Notes: generated from the letters alone by a model not told the origin. Shown: positions 23,687 through 32,567, counted from the stretch's first letter. The stretch is DNA of 64,000 nucleotides from Oscillospiraceae bacterium (GCA_022800935.1 JAAWRH010000004.1:1-64000), one strand, 5' to 3'. A program made the numbers and translations.

Positions 23687-24181
23687 GTGGAAATCAGATA
23701 TTTGTCGCCGGACGATGATATCTATGCCGTCAGCAATGTCTATGAACAAAGCTGGAAATATGCCTATCAAAATATTATCCCGCAGCAATACCTGGACAGT
23801 ATTCCTGCGGGACGATGGGCAAAGGGTCTGGAAAACAATAGGGATTCCTGCCTAGTTGCGGTGGAGGAGGGCCGAATTGCCGGAACCTCCAGCATATGCG
23901 GTTCCAGATGGGAGAAATACAGCGATTACGGGGAGATTATTTCCATCTACTTTCTGCCGGAGTACATGGGGAAGGGATACGGCAAGCTTCTGCTGGAAAG
24001 GGCAGTTGAGGAGCTGCACAAGCGGGGGTTTCAGAAGGTGCTTTTGTGGGTGCTGGAGGAAAACGCCAGGGCGCGGCGCTTTTACGACAAGTGTGGATTT
24101 TCGCCCGTCGGGGAGGTTATGGCCGATTGTATCGGCGGGAAGGAGCTCAGGGAGGTCATGTATGCTCGGGAGATAGAATAA
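23687..24181 (+). CDS. GNAT acetyltransferase
   Basis: 164 residues from GTG 23687 (MEIRYLSPDDD), with CAGGGGG about 8 nt upstream; an in-frame GTG at 23678 is too close to it. Signature ISIYFLPEYMGKGYGKLLLE, then VLEENARARRFYDKCGF. The third of three consecutive GNAT genes, converging on fic (1-bp gap between the two stop codons). Confidence 0.87.
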   Translation: MEIRYLSPDDDIYAVSNVYEQSWKYAYQNIIPQQYLDSIPAGRWAKGLENNRDSCLVAVEEGRIAGTSSICGSRWEKYSDYGEIISIYFLPEYMGKGYGKLLLERAVEELHKRGFQKVLLWVLEENARARRFYDKCGFSPVGEVMADCIGGKELREVMYAREIE

Positions 24182-24182
24182 G

Positions 24183-24968
24183 CTAATCTCTGTACGGAAT
24201 GCGGAAATAATCCAGATACTTTTTAAACTTATCCTGCGCCGCAAGGCAGGTATCTGTCAAATAGCCTCTTTCGCGGGGCCATTCGTTCAGGCCGCGGTAG
24301 TAGAACAGCTTTAAATCCTCGTCGATGATAAAGGGAACGATATCGTTCCGCAGGCATTCTTTAAACAGGATCAGCCGTCCTATCCGGCCGTTGCCATCCT
24401 GAAAGGGATGGATGGCTTCAAAGGCATAGTGAAACGCAATCAGCTCCTCCAGCGTTTTGGATTTTCCTTTACTATAGCTGGCCAAAAGCTCCTTCATCCT
24501 TCCGGGAACCGATTCCGGGGGGACGGTTTCCCGGCCGCCTACCTCGTTGGGGAGTCTTTTGTATGCGCCTACCGCGAACCATTCCCTTCGGGAATCACTG
24601 GTGCCGCTTTTTAAAATAAAGTGCAGCTTTTTTATCAGCGCCTCGCTGAGGGGTTGGCTGGCCCTGTCGATAATCATGTTGATACATTGGAAGTGGTTGA
24701 CTGTTTCTACAATATCGTCTACATTGACCGCGCTGTTTTCAATGCCAATGGTGTTGGTTTCGTAGATGTATCTGGTCTGGTCATGGGTGAGTCTGCTGCC
24801 CTCTATATGGTTGGAGTTGTAGGTCAGCTCGATTTGTATTTTGTGGTAGATCCCGCCTTTGGTTCCGCTCTTTTTTTCCGCTTTTAATACTTTCAGAAGG
24901 GTATCGGGAGCGGCCCCCCTTTTATTGATCCGCTTTTCAGCCAGTTCTTCCGCTGAAAGATATTTCAT
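24183..24968 (-). CDS. Fic-domain protein, class II with N-terminal inhibitory motif
   Basis: 261 residues. The catalytic Fic motif HPFQDGNGR is at 187-195 (His187, Asp191, Asn193, Arg195), fully conserved, so AMPylation or similar nucleotide transfer is possible. The inhibitory motif S52-N-H-I-E56-G, of the (S/T)xxxE(G/N) form, is N-terminal, placing it in class II, where the Glu blocks ATP binding. It is therefore probably an auto-inhibited enzyme, not a toxin with a separate antitoxin; none is adjacent. Start ATG 24968 behind AAGGAGG. Confidence 0.9.
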   Translation of the reverse strand: MKYLSAEELAEKRINKRGAAPDTLLKVLKAEKKSGTKGGIYHKIQIELTYNSNHIEGSRLTHDQTRYIYETNTIGIENSAVNVDDIVETVNHFQCINMIIDRASQPLSEALIKKLHFILKSGTSDSRREWFAVGAYKRLPNEVGGRETVPPESVPGRMKELLASYSKGKSKTLEELIAFHYAFEAIHPFQDGNGRIGRLILFKECLRNDIVPFIIDEDLKLFYYRGLNEWPRERGYLTDTCLAAQDKFKKYLDYFRIPYRD

Positions 24969-24995
24969 ATGCCGCCTCCTTCCCTTGATATTTTC

Positions 24996-25024
24996 AGTAT
25001 ACCCCATTACCGGCAAAAAAACAA
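24996..25024 (-). promoter_or_regulatory. Promoter of fic
   Basis: Minus strand TTGTTT, 17-bp spacer, TATACT. Confidence 0.65.
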
Positions 25025-25058
25025 CCGGATTTATTGACTGAATTCATTTTTGCCGGTA
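25008..25058. repeat. Inverted repeat overlapping the fic promoter
   Basis: TACCGGCAAAAA at 25008-25019 and TTTTTGCCGGTA at 25047-25058, perfect 12-bp arms 27 bp apart. One arm sits between the -35 and -10 of fic; a two-site operator is possible. Confidence 0.55.
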
Positions 25059-25078
25059 GAAATTCCGGCGTGCCTTGC

Positions 25079-25107
25079 TTGACATTTTCGACAGGGAAGG
25101 ATAAAAT
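25079..25107 (+). promoter_or_regulatory. Promoter of the small gene at 25146
   Basis: TTGACA, 17-bp spacer, TAAAAT. Confidence 0.85.
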
Positions 25108-25145
25108 GAAGATATCAAAAAATTTGGAAAGGCGGGACTTTAACT

Positions 25146-25482
25146 ATGGCTTTGGATTTAGGCGGCATGGTGGATAAACTGGGGGGGTTTGGCCAAAAAC
25201 CTCTCCAATCTGGGCGGGCTGGCCGAGAAGCTCGGCGGAGAGAATATCATTGAGAGCTTGAAGGAGGCTATCCAGAAAAAGGATTACCAGACGGTGGAAA
25301 ACACTGCCCGTTCCCTGGGCGACGCGGCTTCCGAGGTGGGGTTGGACGATCTGTCCAAGCTCAGCGGGGAGGTAGTGTCCGCTGTCAAGGAAAAGCGGTT
25401 CGGAGATTTGAATGGTCTGCTTGAGAAGGTTAAAAAGGAATACGATGTCATCGCGGCCAAGCTTTCGGAAGCTAAAAAATAG
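25146..25482 (+). CDS. Small helical protein with a frame break at a G7 run
   Basis: ATG 25146, behind GGAAAGGCGGG, opens MALDLGGMVDKLGG and then runs into the wrong frame after seven G residues (25181-25187). With six G the frame continues as LAKNLSNLGGLAEKLGGENI and on to KLSEAKK at 25482, giving about 112 residues, mostly helical with LGGL repeats. The downstream part alone could start at TTG 25189. Either an assembly error, a decayed gene or a phase-variable one. Function unknown; promoter and terminator are intact. Confidence 0.6.
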
Positions 25483-25492
25483 GACGCCCTTG

Positions 25493-25532
25493 GCGGCGGA
25501 AAGTGGGGAAGCCCATTTTCCGCCGCTTTTTC
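25493..25532 (+). terminator. Terminator after the small gene
   Basis: GCGGCGGAAA / TTTCCGCCGC stem followed by TTTTT. Confidence 0.8.
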
Positions 25533-25572
25533 CTGTTGTGGGCTCGCTTTTTGGAAAAAGGTGAAAAACCAG

Positions 25573-25601
25573 GTGACATCTGGGCTGGAACGTGGTAAAA
25601 T
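25573..25601 (+). promoter_or_regulatory. Promoter of the DUF1846 gene
   Basis: GTGACA, 17-bp spacer, TAAAAT, 54 bp before the start. Confidence 0.6.
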
Positions 25602-25655
25602 AGGTAGGTATTTTGTAAAAAACTACTTTAACGAGGACAAAAAAGGGTGGGACAG

Positions 25656-27140
25656 ATGAACAAAAAAGGCTTTGACTGTGAAAAGTACCGCAAGCTTCAA
25701 TCGGAAAACATCAAGAAACGGATCAGCCAGTTCGGCGACAAGCTGTATCTGGAATTCGGGGGAAAGCTCTTTGACGATTACCATGCTTCCAGAGTGCTCC
25801 CCGGCTTTGAGCCAGACAGCAAGCTGAAAATGCTGCTGGAGTTGAAGGACCAGGCGGAAATCGTCATTGTCATCAGCGCAGGGGATATTGAGCGCAACAA
25901 GGTCCGGGAGGACCTGGGAATATCCTATCAGGAGGATGTGCTTCGGCTCCGGGGGCAGTTTATGGACCGGGGGCTGTATGTGGGCGGGGTGGTTATCACC
26001 CAGTTCAGCGGCCAGAAGATGGTGGATATATACCGCCAACGGCTGGAGAAAATGGGGATACGGGTGTATTATCACTATGTGATTGAGGGATATCCCTCCA
26101 ATATTCCGCTGATTCTCAGTGAGGAGGGCTTTGGCAGAAACGATTACATAGAAACCTCCCGTCCTTTGGTGGTTGTGACGGCGCCGGGGCCGGGCAGCGG
26201 CAAGATGGCCACCTGTCTTTCCCAGCTTTACCACGAGAACAAGCGGGGCGTCAAGGCCGGATATGCCAAGTTCGAGACCTTCCCCATCTGGAACCTGCCC
26301 TTAAAGCATCCGGTGAACATCGCCTATGAGGCGGCGACGGCGGATTTGAACGACCTGAACGTCATCGATCCCTTCCACCTGGAGGCATATGGCCTTTCGA
26401 CGGTCAACTATAACCGGGATGTGGCGATTTTCCCGGTGCTTTCAGCCATGTTTGAGGGAATTTATGGGGAAAGCCCTTACCGTTCCCCCACCGATATGGG
26501 GGTCAATATGGCGGGCTGCTGCATTGTGGACGACGAGGCCTGCCAGGAGGCCGCCCGGCAGGAGATTATACGCCGGTATTACCGCGCCATCTGCGACCGG
26601 GAGAAGGGGAAGGAAAACCAGGCGGAGGTATACCGTCTGGAGCTGCTGATGAGCCAGGCCCATGTGACGCGGGAGAACCGGGCAGTGGTCCCTGTGGCGA
26701 TAGAGCGCTCCAAGGCCACCGGCGGCCCTGCCGCCGCCCTGGAGCTGCCGAACGGCAGTATCCTGACCGGCAGGACAACCGAGCTTTTGGGGGCCTGCGC
26801 TGCGCTGCTGCTCAATGCCATGAAGGTGCTGGCGGGGATTCCCGACCCGGTTCAGCTCATTTCCCCGGAAGCCATCCTGCCCATACAGGACCTGAAGACC
26901 AAGTACCTGGGCAGCAAAAACCCCCGGCTGCACACTGACGAGACGCTGATCGCCCTTTCCGGATCGGCCTATGCGGACGGCAATGCTCGGCTTGCCCTGG
27001 AGCAGCTTCCGCTCCTGGAGGGATGCCAGGCCCACGTGACGGTAATCCTTTCGGAGGTGGACCAGCGGCTGCTGAAAAAGCTGGGGATTGAAGTCACCAC
27101 CGAGCCCATCCGGGAAAACACACCGGCGGCGGAATTGTAG
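25656..27140 (+). CDS. DUF1846 (UPF0371) family protein
   Basis: 494 residues, full length for the family. Clear blocks: KLYLEFGGKLFDDYHASRVL at the start, VVTAPGPGSGKMATCLSQLY (a P-loop-like GPGSGK segment), INYEAATADLNDLN-like region and DMGVNMAGCCIVDDEAC. The family is common in Firmicutes; the biochemical role is not settled, so none is given. ATG 25656 is preferred to GTG 25647 because AAAGGGTGG is then at normal distance. Confidence 0.88.
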   Translation: MNKKGFDCEKYRKLQSENIKKRISQFGDKLYLEFGGKLFDDYHASRVLPGFEPDSKLKMLLELKDQAEIVIVISAGDIERNKVREDLGISYQEDVLRLRGQFMDRGLYVGGVVITQFSGQKMVDIYRQRLEKMGIRVYYHYVIEGYPSNIPLILSEEGFGRNDYIETSRPLVVVTAPGPGSGKMATCLSQLYHENKRGVKAGYAKFETFPIWNLPLKHPVNIAYEAATADLNDLNVIDPFHLEAYGLSTVNYNRDVAIFPVLSAMFEGIYGESPYRSPTDMGVNMAGCCIVDDEACQEAARQEIIRRYYRAICDREKGKENQAEVYRLELLMSQAHVTRENRAVVPVAIERSKATGGPAAALELPNGSILTGRTTELLGACAALLLNAMKVLAGIPDPVQLISPEAILPIQDLKTKYLGSKNPRLHTDETLIALSGSAYADGNARLALEQLPLLEGCQAHVTVILSEVDQRLLKKLGIEVTTEPIRENTPAAEL

Positions 27141-27146
27141 ACAAAA

Positions 27147-27182
27147 GCCCCGGTGCTTTCCTTGGCAGGAAGGCACCGGGGT
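27147..27182. terminator. Terminator between converging genes
   Basis: GCCCCGGTGC / GCACCGGGGT stem. T-rich on the minus side (CTTTTG), weaker on the plus side. Confidence 0.65.
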
Positions 27183-27247
27183 TCGGCAATTTGGCGGGGC
27201 TGGCGTTTCGCGGCAAAAAAGTGACTGAATGACAGGCGCTGATTGCT

Positions 27248-28480
27248 TCACTCCTCACTAATCCATAATTCGGCCAACAGCTTCACATCGGGGATTTCAG
27301 ACGTATCGTAGCCCCCTTCGCAGCAGAGGACGGTTTTATATCCGTCCCAGACAACCGGCTGCCTGAAACTGACAGGCTGTCCAACATATTCCAGCTTTTT
27401 GGATGCTGCTATTTCCCCTTGTTCTATATCATAAAGAAATAAATAATCATTCGACGTCCAAACAAGGTGATGATTGTCAATAAAACTGAAATCTGACACA
27501 TAGGAGCAGATGGGCGTTATTTTGCCGGTTTCCATATCCAGCTGATGGATATTCAAATCGCTTTCCAGATAAATCCGACCATTTCGATAAAAGACACTGG
27601 CTGATTTATTGATGTAATCAGCAACCTGAACTGTCTTTACCGCTTCTCCGGAAAGCAGATTAACCACGGTGATCTGATGTTTTCCGTTTACCACCTCTGA
27701 ATAGGCAGTAAATCCGTTTTGAATATTTAAAGTGGAGAAGGGCGCGACGTCGGGGCCGAGATTCCTTGTGATTACTTCCTTTGTCTCCAGATCCAGCAGA
27801 TGGACGAAAAGATGCTCTTCTGTTTCCGTGTTCTGCCAGTCTGTCCATACAAGGTATTTGCCGTCGCGCTGAATCCGGTTGGCAACCCAGCTTGAATTTT
27901 CGGGGGAGTAAAATTTGGTGATTTCATTTGTGGCGGGGTCCAGCTGATAAATGGCCCAGTTGGAGGAGAGATATTCGCTGATTTCCAGCCAGTAGCATTT
28001 GTTTTGGTATACCTGGCAGTCCAGGACAAGGGTGTCCCGGTCAAAGGCCTCAACCTTACCGGTTTCGGGCCAGAACAGATAAACGGTCCAGTTCTTGTCC
28101 AAAATCTGGTAGGTGATGGTCGGACTTACAACACTGTCGAAGACACAGAAAACGATGAACCCATCGCCAAGGGAAGCGCTGTCAAATTCCTCCCTGTCCG
28201 CGGGAATTTCATAATAGCGGCAGGTAAACCGTTCAGGATTTTTTTCGGTCAACAGAGAAGGTTCTGAAGCGGAAAAGCGAAACTCCTTTTCCTGGGAGAC
28301 GGGAATTTCTGCCTCTTCACCGGCGGGGGAATTGGATGAACTTTTGGAGGCGGGACTACTGAAGCTCTCCAAAACGGGTTGGGAAGCTGCGGGGGCAGAG
28401 AGAGACGAAGCTTCTGAAGCCTGCATACCCTGGCACCCGCTGAAAACCAAGCACAGCAAAAGAATGAAAATTTTTTTCAT
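27248..28480 (-). CDS. Lipoprotein with beta-propeller-like repeats
   Basis: 410 residues. A lipoprotein signal with LVFSGC (lipid Cys about 16), an Ala/Ser/Pro-rich linker (about 20-70), then repeated blades of the type YQLDPATNEITKFYSPE, VHLLDLETKEVITRNL, NIHQLDMETGKITPICSYV and FLYDIEQGEIAASKKL. The DLETG-like turns suggest a TolB/DUF5050-like propeller on the outer membrane face of the cell. Binding partner unknown. Start ATG 28480 behind AAGGAGTGAG. Confidence 0.75.
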   Translation of the reverse strand: MKKIFILLLCLVFSGCQGMQASEASSLSAPAASQPVLESFSSPASKSSSNSPAGEEAEIPVSQEKEFRFSASEPSLLTEKNPERFTCRYYEIPADREEFDSASLGDGFIVFCVFDSVVSPTITYQILDKNWTVYLFWPETGKVEAFDRDTLVLDCQVYQNKCYWLEISEYLSSNWAIYQLDPATNEITKFYSPENSSWVANRIQRDGKYLVWTDWQNTETEEHLFVHLLDLETKEVITRNLGPDVAPFSTLNIQNGFTAYSEVVNGKHQITVVNLLSGEAVKTVQVADYINKSASVFYRNGRIYLESDLNIHQLDMETGKITPICSYVSDFSFIDNHHLVWTSNDYLFLYDIEQGEIAASKKLEYVGQPVSFRQPVVWDGYKTVLCCEGGYDTSEIPDVKLLAELWISEE

Positions 28481-28502
28481 AGATGACTCACTCCTTGTCT
28501 AC

Positions 28503-28531
28503 ACTTTAACACATTTCGCGGCGGCACGCAA
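28503..28531 (-). promoter_or_regulatory. Promoter of the lipoprotein gene
   Basis: Minus strand TTGCGT, 17-bp spacer, TAAAGT, 22 bp before the start codon. Confidence 0.6.
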
Positions 28532-28570
28532 GCGATATGTGTTCCAGCCGGATTTTTTAGCTATGAAAGA

Positions 28571-28599
28571 TTGCAAACAAAGGGCAGGTAGGATATAAT
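28571..28599 (+). promoter_or_regulatory. Promoter of hprK
   Basis: TTGCAA, 17-bp spacer, TATAAT; diverges from the lipoprotein promoter. Confidence 0.75.
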
Positions 28600-28684
28600 A
28601 GAAACAGGTAATTTTTGCAGAGCACTGGCGGTCGTTTTAATAAATGCTACAGGATTGTGTAAAACAACGGAAGGACGTGAATAT

Positions 28685-29662
28685 ATGGCAGAAAATGTGT
28701 ATACAGTCAGTCTAGCCAAGCTTATTAAGGAATTTAACCTGGAAGTCATCTACCTTCCCAAACCGGCAGAGGGGATATTGATCACCACCGCGGACGTAAA
28801 CCGTCCAGGACTTCAGCTTGTGGGGTACTTTGATTATTTTGATTACCAGCGTATCCAGATCCTGGGTAAAAGCGAGTTCGCCTATATGGGACGGCTGTCA
28901 GCTGACGAGCTGAAGAGCTGCCTGGAAACCTTTTTCAGCCACAAGCCGCCTGTCATCGTTGTCACCAGGGGGCTGGAGATATTCGACTGCATGAGGGAAA
29001 CTGCCGAAAAGTATTCGGTTCCTCTGGTGCGGACCAGCGATGGAACCTCCGCCTTCCTCTCCAGCCTCATCAGCACCCTGAACGTGGAGCTGGCTCCGCG
29101 CATCACCCGCCACGGCGTGCTGGTGGAGGTGTACGGCGAGGGCGTGCTTATCTTCGGCGACAGCGGCGTGGGCAAGAGTGAGACGGCCATTGAGTTGATC
29201 AAGCGGGGCCACCGCCTGATTGCCGACGATGCCGTGGAAATCCGCCGCGTCTCCAGCAAGACGTTGGTGGGCAGCTCCCCGGACAATATCCGCCATTTTA
29301 TGGAGCTGCGGGGGATCGGAATCATCAACGCCCGACGGCTGTTCGGCATGGGGGCCGTAAAGATAACCGAGAAGATCGATATGGTCATCTCCATGGAGCT
29401 GTGGAACCCGGAAAAGGTTTATGACCGCATGGGAATGGAAAACGAATATATTGAGATACTGGGAAACCGAGTGCCCAACCTAACCATCCCCGTCAAGCCG
29501 GGGCGGAATCTGGCGGCAATCATTGAGGTAGCCGCCATGAATAACCGCCAAAAGAAGATGGGCTATAATGCCGCCCATGAGCTTTTGCAAAAGCTGGGGA
29601 TGGTGGAGGACATTCCCGCCATCGTTCCGGAGGACAACTGGGAGCACATTCCGTTTAACTGA
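28685..29662 (+). CDS. hprK: HPr kinase/phosphorylase
   Basis: 325 residues. Phosphorylates or dephosphorylates Ser46 of HPr according to glycolytic state, setting carbon catabolite repression. N-terminal regulatory domain (about 1-130), Walker A GDSGVGKS at 158-165, HPrK signature RGIGIINARRLFGMGAVK and the C-terminal VKPGRNLAAIIEVAAMNNRQ. ATG 28685 is chosen over an upstream frame start because GGAAGG precedes it. First gene of a run with a PHP phosphatase, a ROK kinase and murB. Confidence 0.96.
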   Translation: MAENVYTVSLAKLIKEFNLEVIYLPKPAEGILITTADVNRPGLQLVGYFDYFDYQRIQILGKSEFAYMGRLSADELKSCLETFFSHKPPVIVVTRGLEIFDCMRETAEKYSVPLVRTSDGTSAFLSSLISTLNVELAPRITRHGVLVEVYGEGVLIFGDSGVGKSETAIELIKRGHRLIADDAVEIRRVSSKTLVGSSPDNIRHFMELRGIGIINARRLFGMGAVKITEKIDMVISMELWNPEKVYDRMGMENEYIEILGNRVPNLTIPVKPGRNLAAIIEVAAMNNRQKKMGYNAAHELLQKLGMVEDIPAIVPEDNWEHIPFN

Positions 29663-29759
29663 TGGAAAAGGCAAATACAATCCGAAGGGGACGCTCCACT
29701 GCGGAAGAACACCGGATATGCCCTAAATCGGGGCGGTTTATGAAACGGAAGGAATACAG

Positions 29760-30485
29760 ATGAAGATAGTCGCGGATACCCACACCCATACCCTTGCCAG
29801 CGGCCATGCCTACAGCACTGTTCTGGAAAATATCCGGGCGGCGCAGGAGGCAGGGCTCTCCTTCCTCTGCGTGACAGAGCACGGTCCCGCCATGTATGAC
29901 GGGCCGAAGCAGTCCTTTTTCTCCAGTCTTCACACCATTCCCGACGTGGTGGAGGGGGTAATCGTCCTAAAGGGAGCGGAAGTCAACGTCACAGGATACA
30001 ATGGAGAGCTGGACCTGCCGGAGCCGCTGCTGAGCAGGCTGGACTGGGTCATTGCCTCCTGCCATGGGCCGGTGTGCCCTCCTGCCACGGTGCGGGAACA
30101 CACCAGGGGATGGATTAAAATCGCGGAGAACCCCAATGTGGATGTCATCGGACACTGCGGCGACGGACGGTATCCCTTTGAACTGGAGGCGGTGATACGC
30201 AGCTTTAAGGAACATGGAAAGATTGTGGAAATCAACGCTCATTCCTTTCAGGTTAGGCCGGGATCGGCCTTTAACTGCCGCCAGATTGCCCGGTGCTGCG
30301 CCAAGTATGATGTCCCTGTGGTCGTCAGCTCCGACGCCCACTTCTGCCTGAATGTGGGAGAGGTGGGGGAGGCGGTGGAGATGCTGGAGGAGATTGGCTT
30401 TCCGGAGCGGTTGATTCTCAACGCCGACTATGAGCGGTTTTTGGAGGAGGCCCGCCGCAGAACGGGCAGAAGGCTGACCAATTGA
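29760..30485 (+). CDS. PHP-domain phosphatase (YcdX-like)
   Basis: 241 residues. PHP metal-binding motifs: DTHTHTLASGHAYST (7-21), TEHGPAMYDG, GAEVNVTGYNGELD, DVIGHCGDGR and VVVSSDAHFC. The His/Asp/Glu set for a trinuclear metal site is complete. YcdX-like members hydrolyse small phosphates; PHP proteins sit beside murB/hprK in many Clostridia. Start ATG behind GGAAGGAATACAG. Confidence 0.88.
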   Translation: MKIVADTHTHTLASGHAYSTVLENIRAAQEAGLSFLCVTEHGPAMYDGPKQSFFSSLHTIPDVVEGVIVLKGAEVNVTGYNGELDLPEPLLSRLDWVIASCHGPVCPPATVREHTRGWIKIAENPNVDVIGHCGDGRYPFELEAVIRSFKEHGKIVEINAHSFQVRPGSAFNCRQIARCCAKYDVPVVVSSDAHFCLNVGEVGEAVEMLEEIGFPERLILNADYERFLEEARRRTGRRLTN

Positions 30486-30612
30486 GACAGACCAGGGGGA
30501 AAACGCATAGCCGCGGCATCCCCAGTCATAAAATAAAAGAGGGTGCCTGACCTGCGTGTCGGACGCCGGTATCAAAAAATAAACAGTCAGGCTGAAAAGG
30601 ATGGGATAAAAA

Positions 30613-31596
30613 ATGACGGAAAAATATCAGATTGGCATTGACCTGGGGGGAACCAACATTGCGGCGGGGATTGTGGACGAGAATTTCCGAATTGTGGGAA
30701 AGGCCAGCGTCCCTACAGAAGTAAACGGAAAAAATGGCGTCGCCTCTCCGGAGGAGATAGCAGACCGCATGGCACAAGCAGTCCGGCTGGCGGCGGAAAA
30801 GGCGGCGGTCTCCATGGATGAGGTGGGCTCGGTGGGCATTGGAACCCCCGGTTCTGCGGACCCTTTTCAGGGAATCGTGAAGTATGCCAACAACCTCCAC
30901 TTTTTCCAAACTCCTTTGAGCAGGATGATGGAAGATCGCCTGCATAAGCCTGTTTACCTGGCCAACGACGCCAATGCCGCCGCCTATGGCGAGGCGATGG
31001 CCGGTGCCTCCAAGGGCTGCGCCAACTCAATCATGATTACCCTGGGAACCGGGGTAGGCGGAGGCGTTATCATCGACGGAAAGATTGTTACTGGGTGCAG
31101 CTTCTGCGGCGGAGAGCTGGGGCACATGGGAATGATGTACGGCGGAGAACCCTGCACCTGCGGGAGGAAGGGTTGCATTGAGGCCTACTGCTCCGCCACC
31201 GCTCTGATCCGTCAAACCCGCCGGAAGATGGAGCAGTTCCCCGACAGCGCCATGTGGGGGCTGTGCGGCGGCAGTCTGGACAAGGTGGACGGCAGAACCG
31301 CCTTTGACGGGATGCGCGCCGGAGATAAGGCCGCCGCCGAGGTGGTGGAGCAGTATATCTCCTATCTGGGGTATGCCCTTACCAACTACGTAAACCTTCT
31401 CCAGCCGGAGATGCTGCTCATCGGCGGGGGTATCAGCAAGGAGGGGGAGACGATCCTGGCCCCCCTGCGGGAGATTGTCAACCGGGAGGCCTATTGCAAG
31501 GACCCGGAGGAAAACACCAAGATTGCCGCTGCCACCTTGGGCAACGACGCTGGAATCATCGGGGCTGCCAGCCTGTACCGTCTGTATCAAAAATAA
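30613..31596 (+). CDS. glcK: ROK-family glucokinase
   Basis: 327 residues. Phosphorylates glucose (or a related hexose) with ATP. ATP motif GIDLGGTNIAAGIVDE, hexose site NDANAAAYGEA, GTGVGGGVIIDGKI and the zinc-binding ROK signature GEPCTCGRKGCIEAYCSA. No N-terminal DNA-binding domain, so it is the enzyme rather than a NagC-type repressor. Start ATG behind AAAGGATGGGATAAAAA; 27 bp before murB. Confidence 0.92.
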   Translation: MTEKYQIGIDLGGTNIAAGIVDENFRIVGKASVPTEVNGKNGVASPEEIADRMAQAVRLAAEKAAVSMDEVGSVGIGTPGSADPFQGIVKYANNLHFFQTPLSRMMEDRLHKPVYLANDANAAAYGEAMAGASKGCANSIMITLGTGVGGGVIIDGKIVTGCSFCGGELGHMGMMYGGEPCTCGRKGCIEAYCSATALIRQTRRKMEQFPDSAMWGLCGGSLDKVDGRTAFDGMRAGDKAAAEVVEQYISYLGYALTNYVNLLQPEMLLIGGGISKEGETILAPLREIVNREAYCKDPEENTKIAAATLGNDAGIIGAASLYRLYQK

Positions 31597-31622
31597 CCGC
31601 CTGAACAAAGGAGGGCTGCCCT

Positions 31623-32567
31623 ATGTCGGGCCTTATTCCGGCTGACTTGAATCCTGTTCTCCGCTTTTGCAGGGAAAACGGCTGTTCCTTTTTGGAGGAC
31701 GAACCACTTTCGGGGCATACCAGCTTCCACATCGGCGGACCGGCGCGTCTTTTTTTACAGCCGGACCGGACGGATACACTGACAGGGCTGATTGGACTGT
31801 TGGGGAGAGAAAAGCTTCCCTGGGTTGTACTGGGCAATGGCTCCAACATCCTCGCCGGGGATGAGGGATTTTCCGGTGTGGTGGTCCACATCGGGGCGGA
31901 GTTTTCCGGAATCTGTCTGGAGGAGGAGGGACAGATCCGTTGCCGGGCGGGGACGTCCTTAGCTGCTCTGAGCCGCTTTGCGGCCGGGCACAGCCTGACG
32001 GGACTGGAATTTTCCTGTGGGATTCCCGGCTCGGTGGGCGGCGCGGTGTACATGAACGCCGGGGCTTACGGAGGGGAGATATCCCAGCGGCTTGTCAGTG
32101 TGACGCAACTGACGGTGCCCACGGAGGGGGAGCCATTTTTGGAGGAACTTCCTGCCGGGGAGCTGGAGCTGGGATACAGGCACAGCCGCTACCAGTCGCC
32201 GGACTGCCGGGACATCATTTTGGAGGCACTTTTCTGTTTGGAGCCGGGGGAACGGGAGGTTTCCCTGGCGCAGATGGAGCATCTGCTGAAAAGCCGCCGG
32301 GATAAGCAGCCATTGGAATATCCCAGCGCAGGCAGCGCTTTCAAACGCCCGGAGGGTTCTTATGCCTCTCTTCTCATCGACCAGTGCGGGTTAAAGGGAC
32401 TGACGGTAGGCGGTGCGCAGATAAGTGAAAAGCACGCTGGCTTTATCGTCAACCGGGGCGGCGCCACCTGCGCTGATGTGTTGGAGCTGATCGGCCAGGT
32501 GCAGCAAAGGGTACTGCAGGAAACCGGTTTTCGCCTGGAGCCGGAGGTTCGGCTGCTGAAGGGATAA
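31623..32567 (+). CDS. murB: UDP-N-acetylenolpyruvoylglucosamine reductase
   Basis: 314 residues. Reduces UDP-GlcNAc-enolpyruvate to UDP-MurNAc with NADPH and FAD. FAD-binding block GNGSNILAGDEGFSG, GIPGSVGGAVYMNAGAYGGE, the catalytic Ser238 in AGSAFKRPEG and the C-terminal GAQISEKHAGFIVN with terminal EVRLL. Type IIa-like compact form. Start ATG 31623 behind AAAGGAGG. The usual rapZ, yvcK and whiA genes do not follow. Confidence 0.95.
   Translation: MSGLIPADLNPVLRFCRENGCSFLEDEPLSGHTSFHIGGPARLFLQPDRTDTLTGLIGLLGREKLPWVVLGNGSNILAGDEGFSGVVVHIGAEFSGICLEEEGQIRCRAGTSLAALSRFAAGHSLTGLEFSCGIPGSVGGAVYMNAGAYGGEISQRLVSVTQLTVPTEGEPFLEELPAGELELGYRHSRYQSPDCRDIILEALFCLEPGEREVSLAQMEHLLKSRRDKQPLEYPSAGSAFKRPEGSYASLLIDQCGLKGLTVGGAQISEKHAGFIVNRGGATCADVLELIGQVQQRVLQETGFRLEPEVRLLKG

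Noticed and set aside
24183-24968. Fic as a toxin of a two-gene toxin-antitoxin system
   Set aside because: The inhibitory helix motif is inside the same chain and no small antitoxin gene is adjacent.
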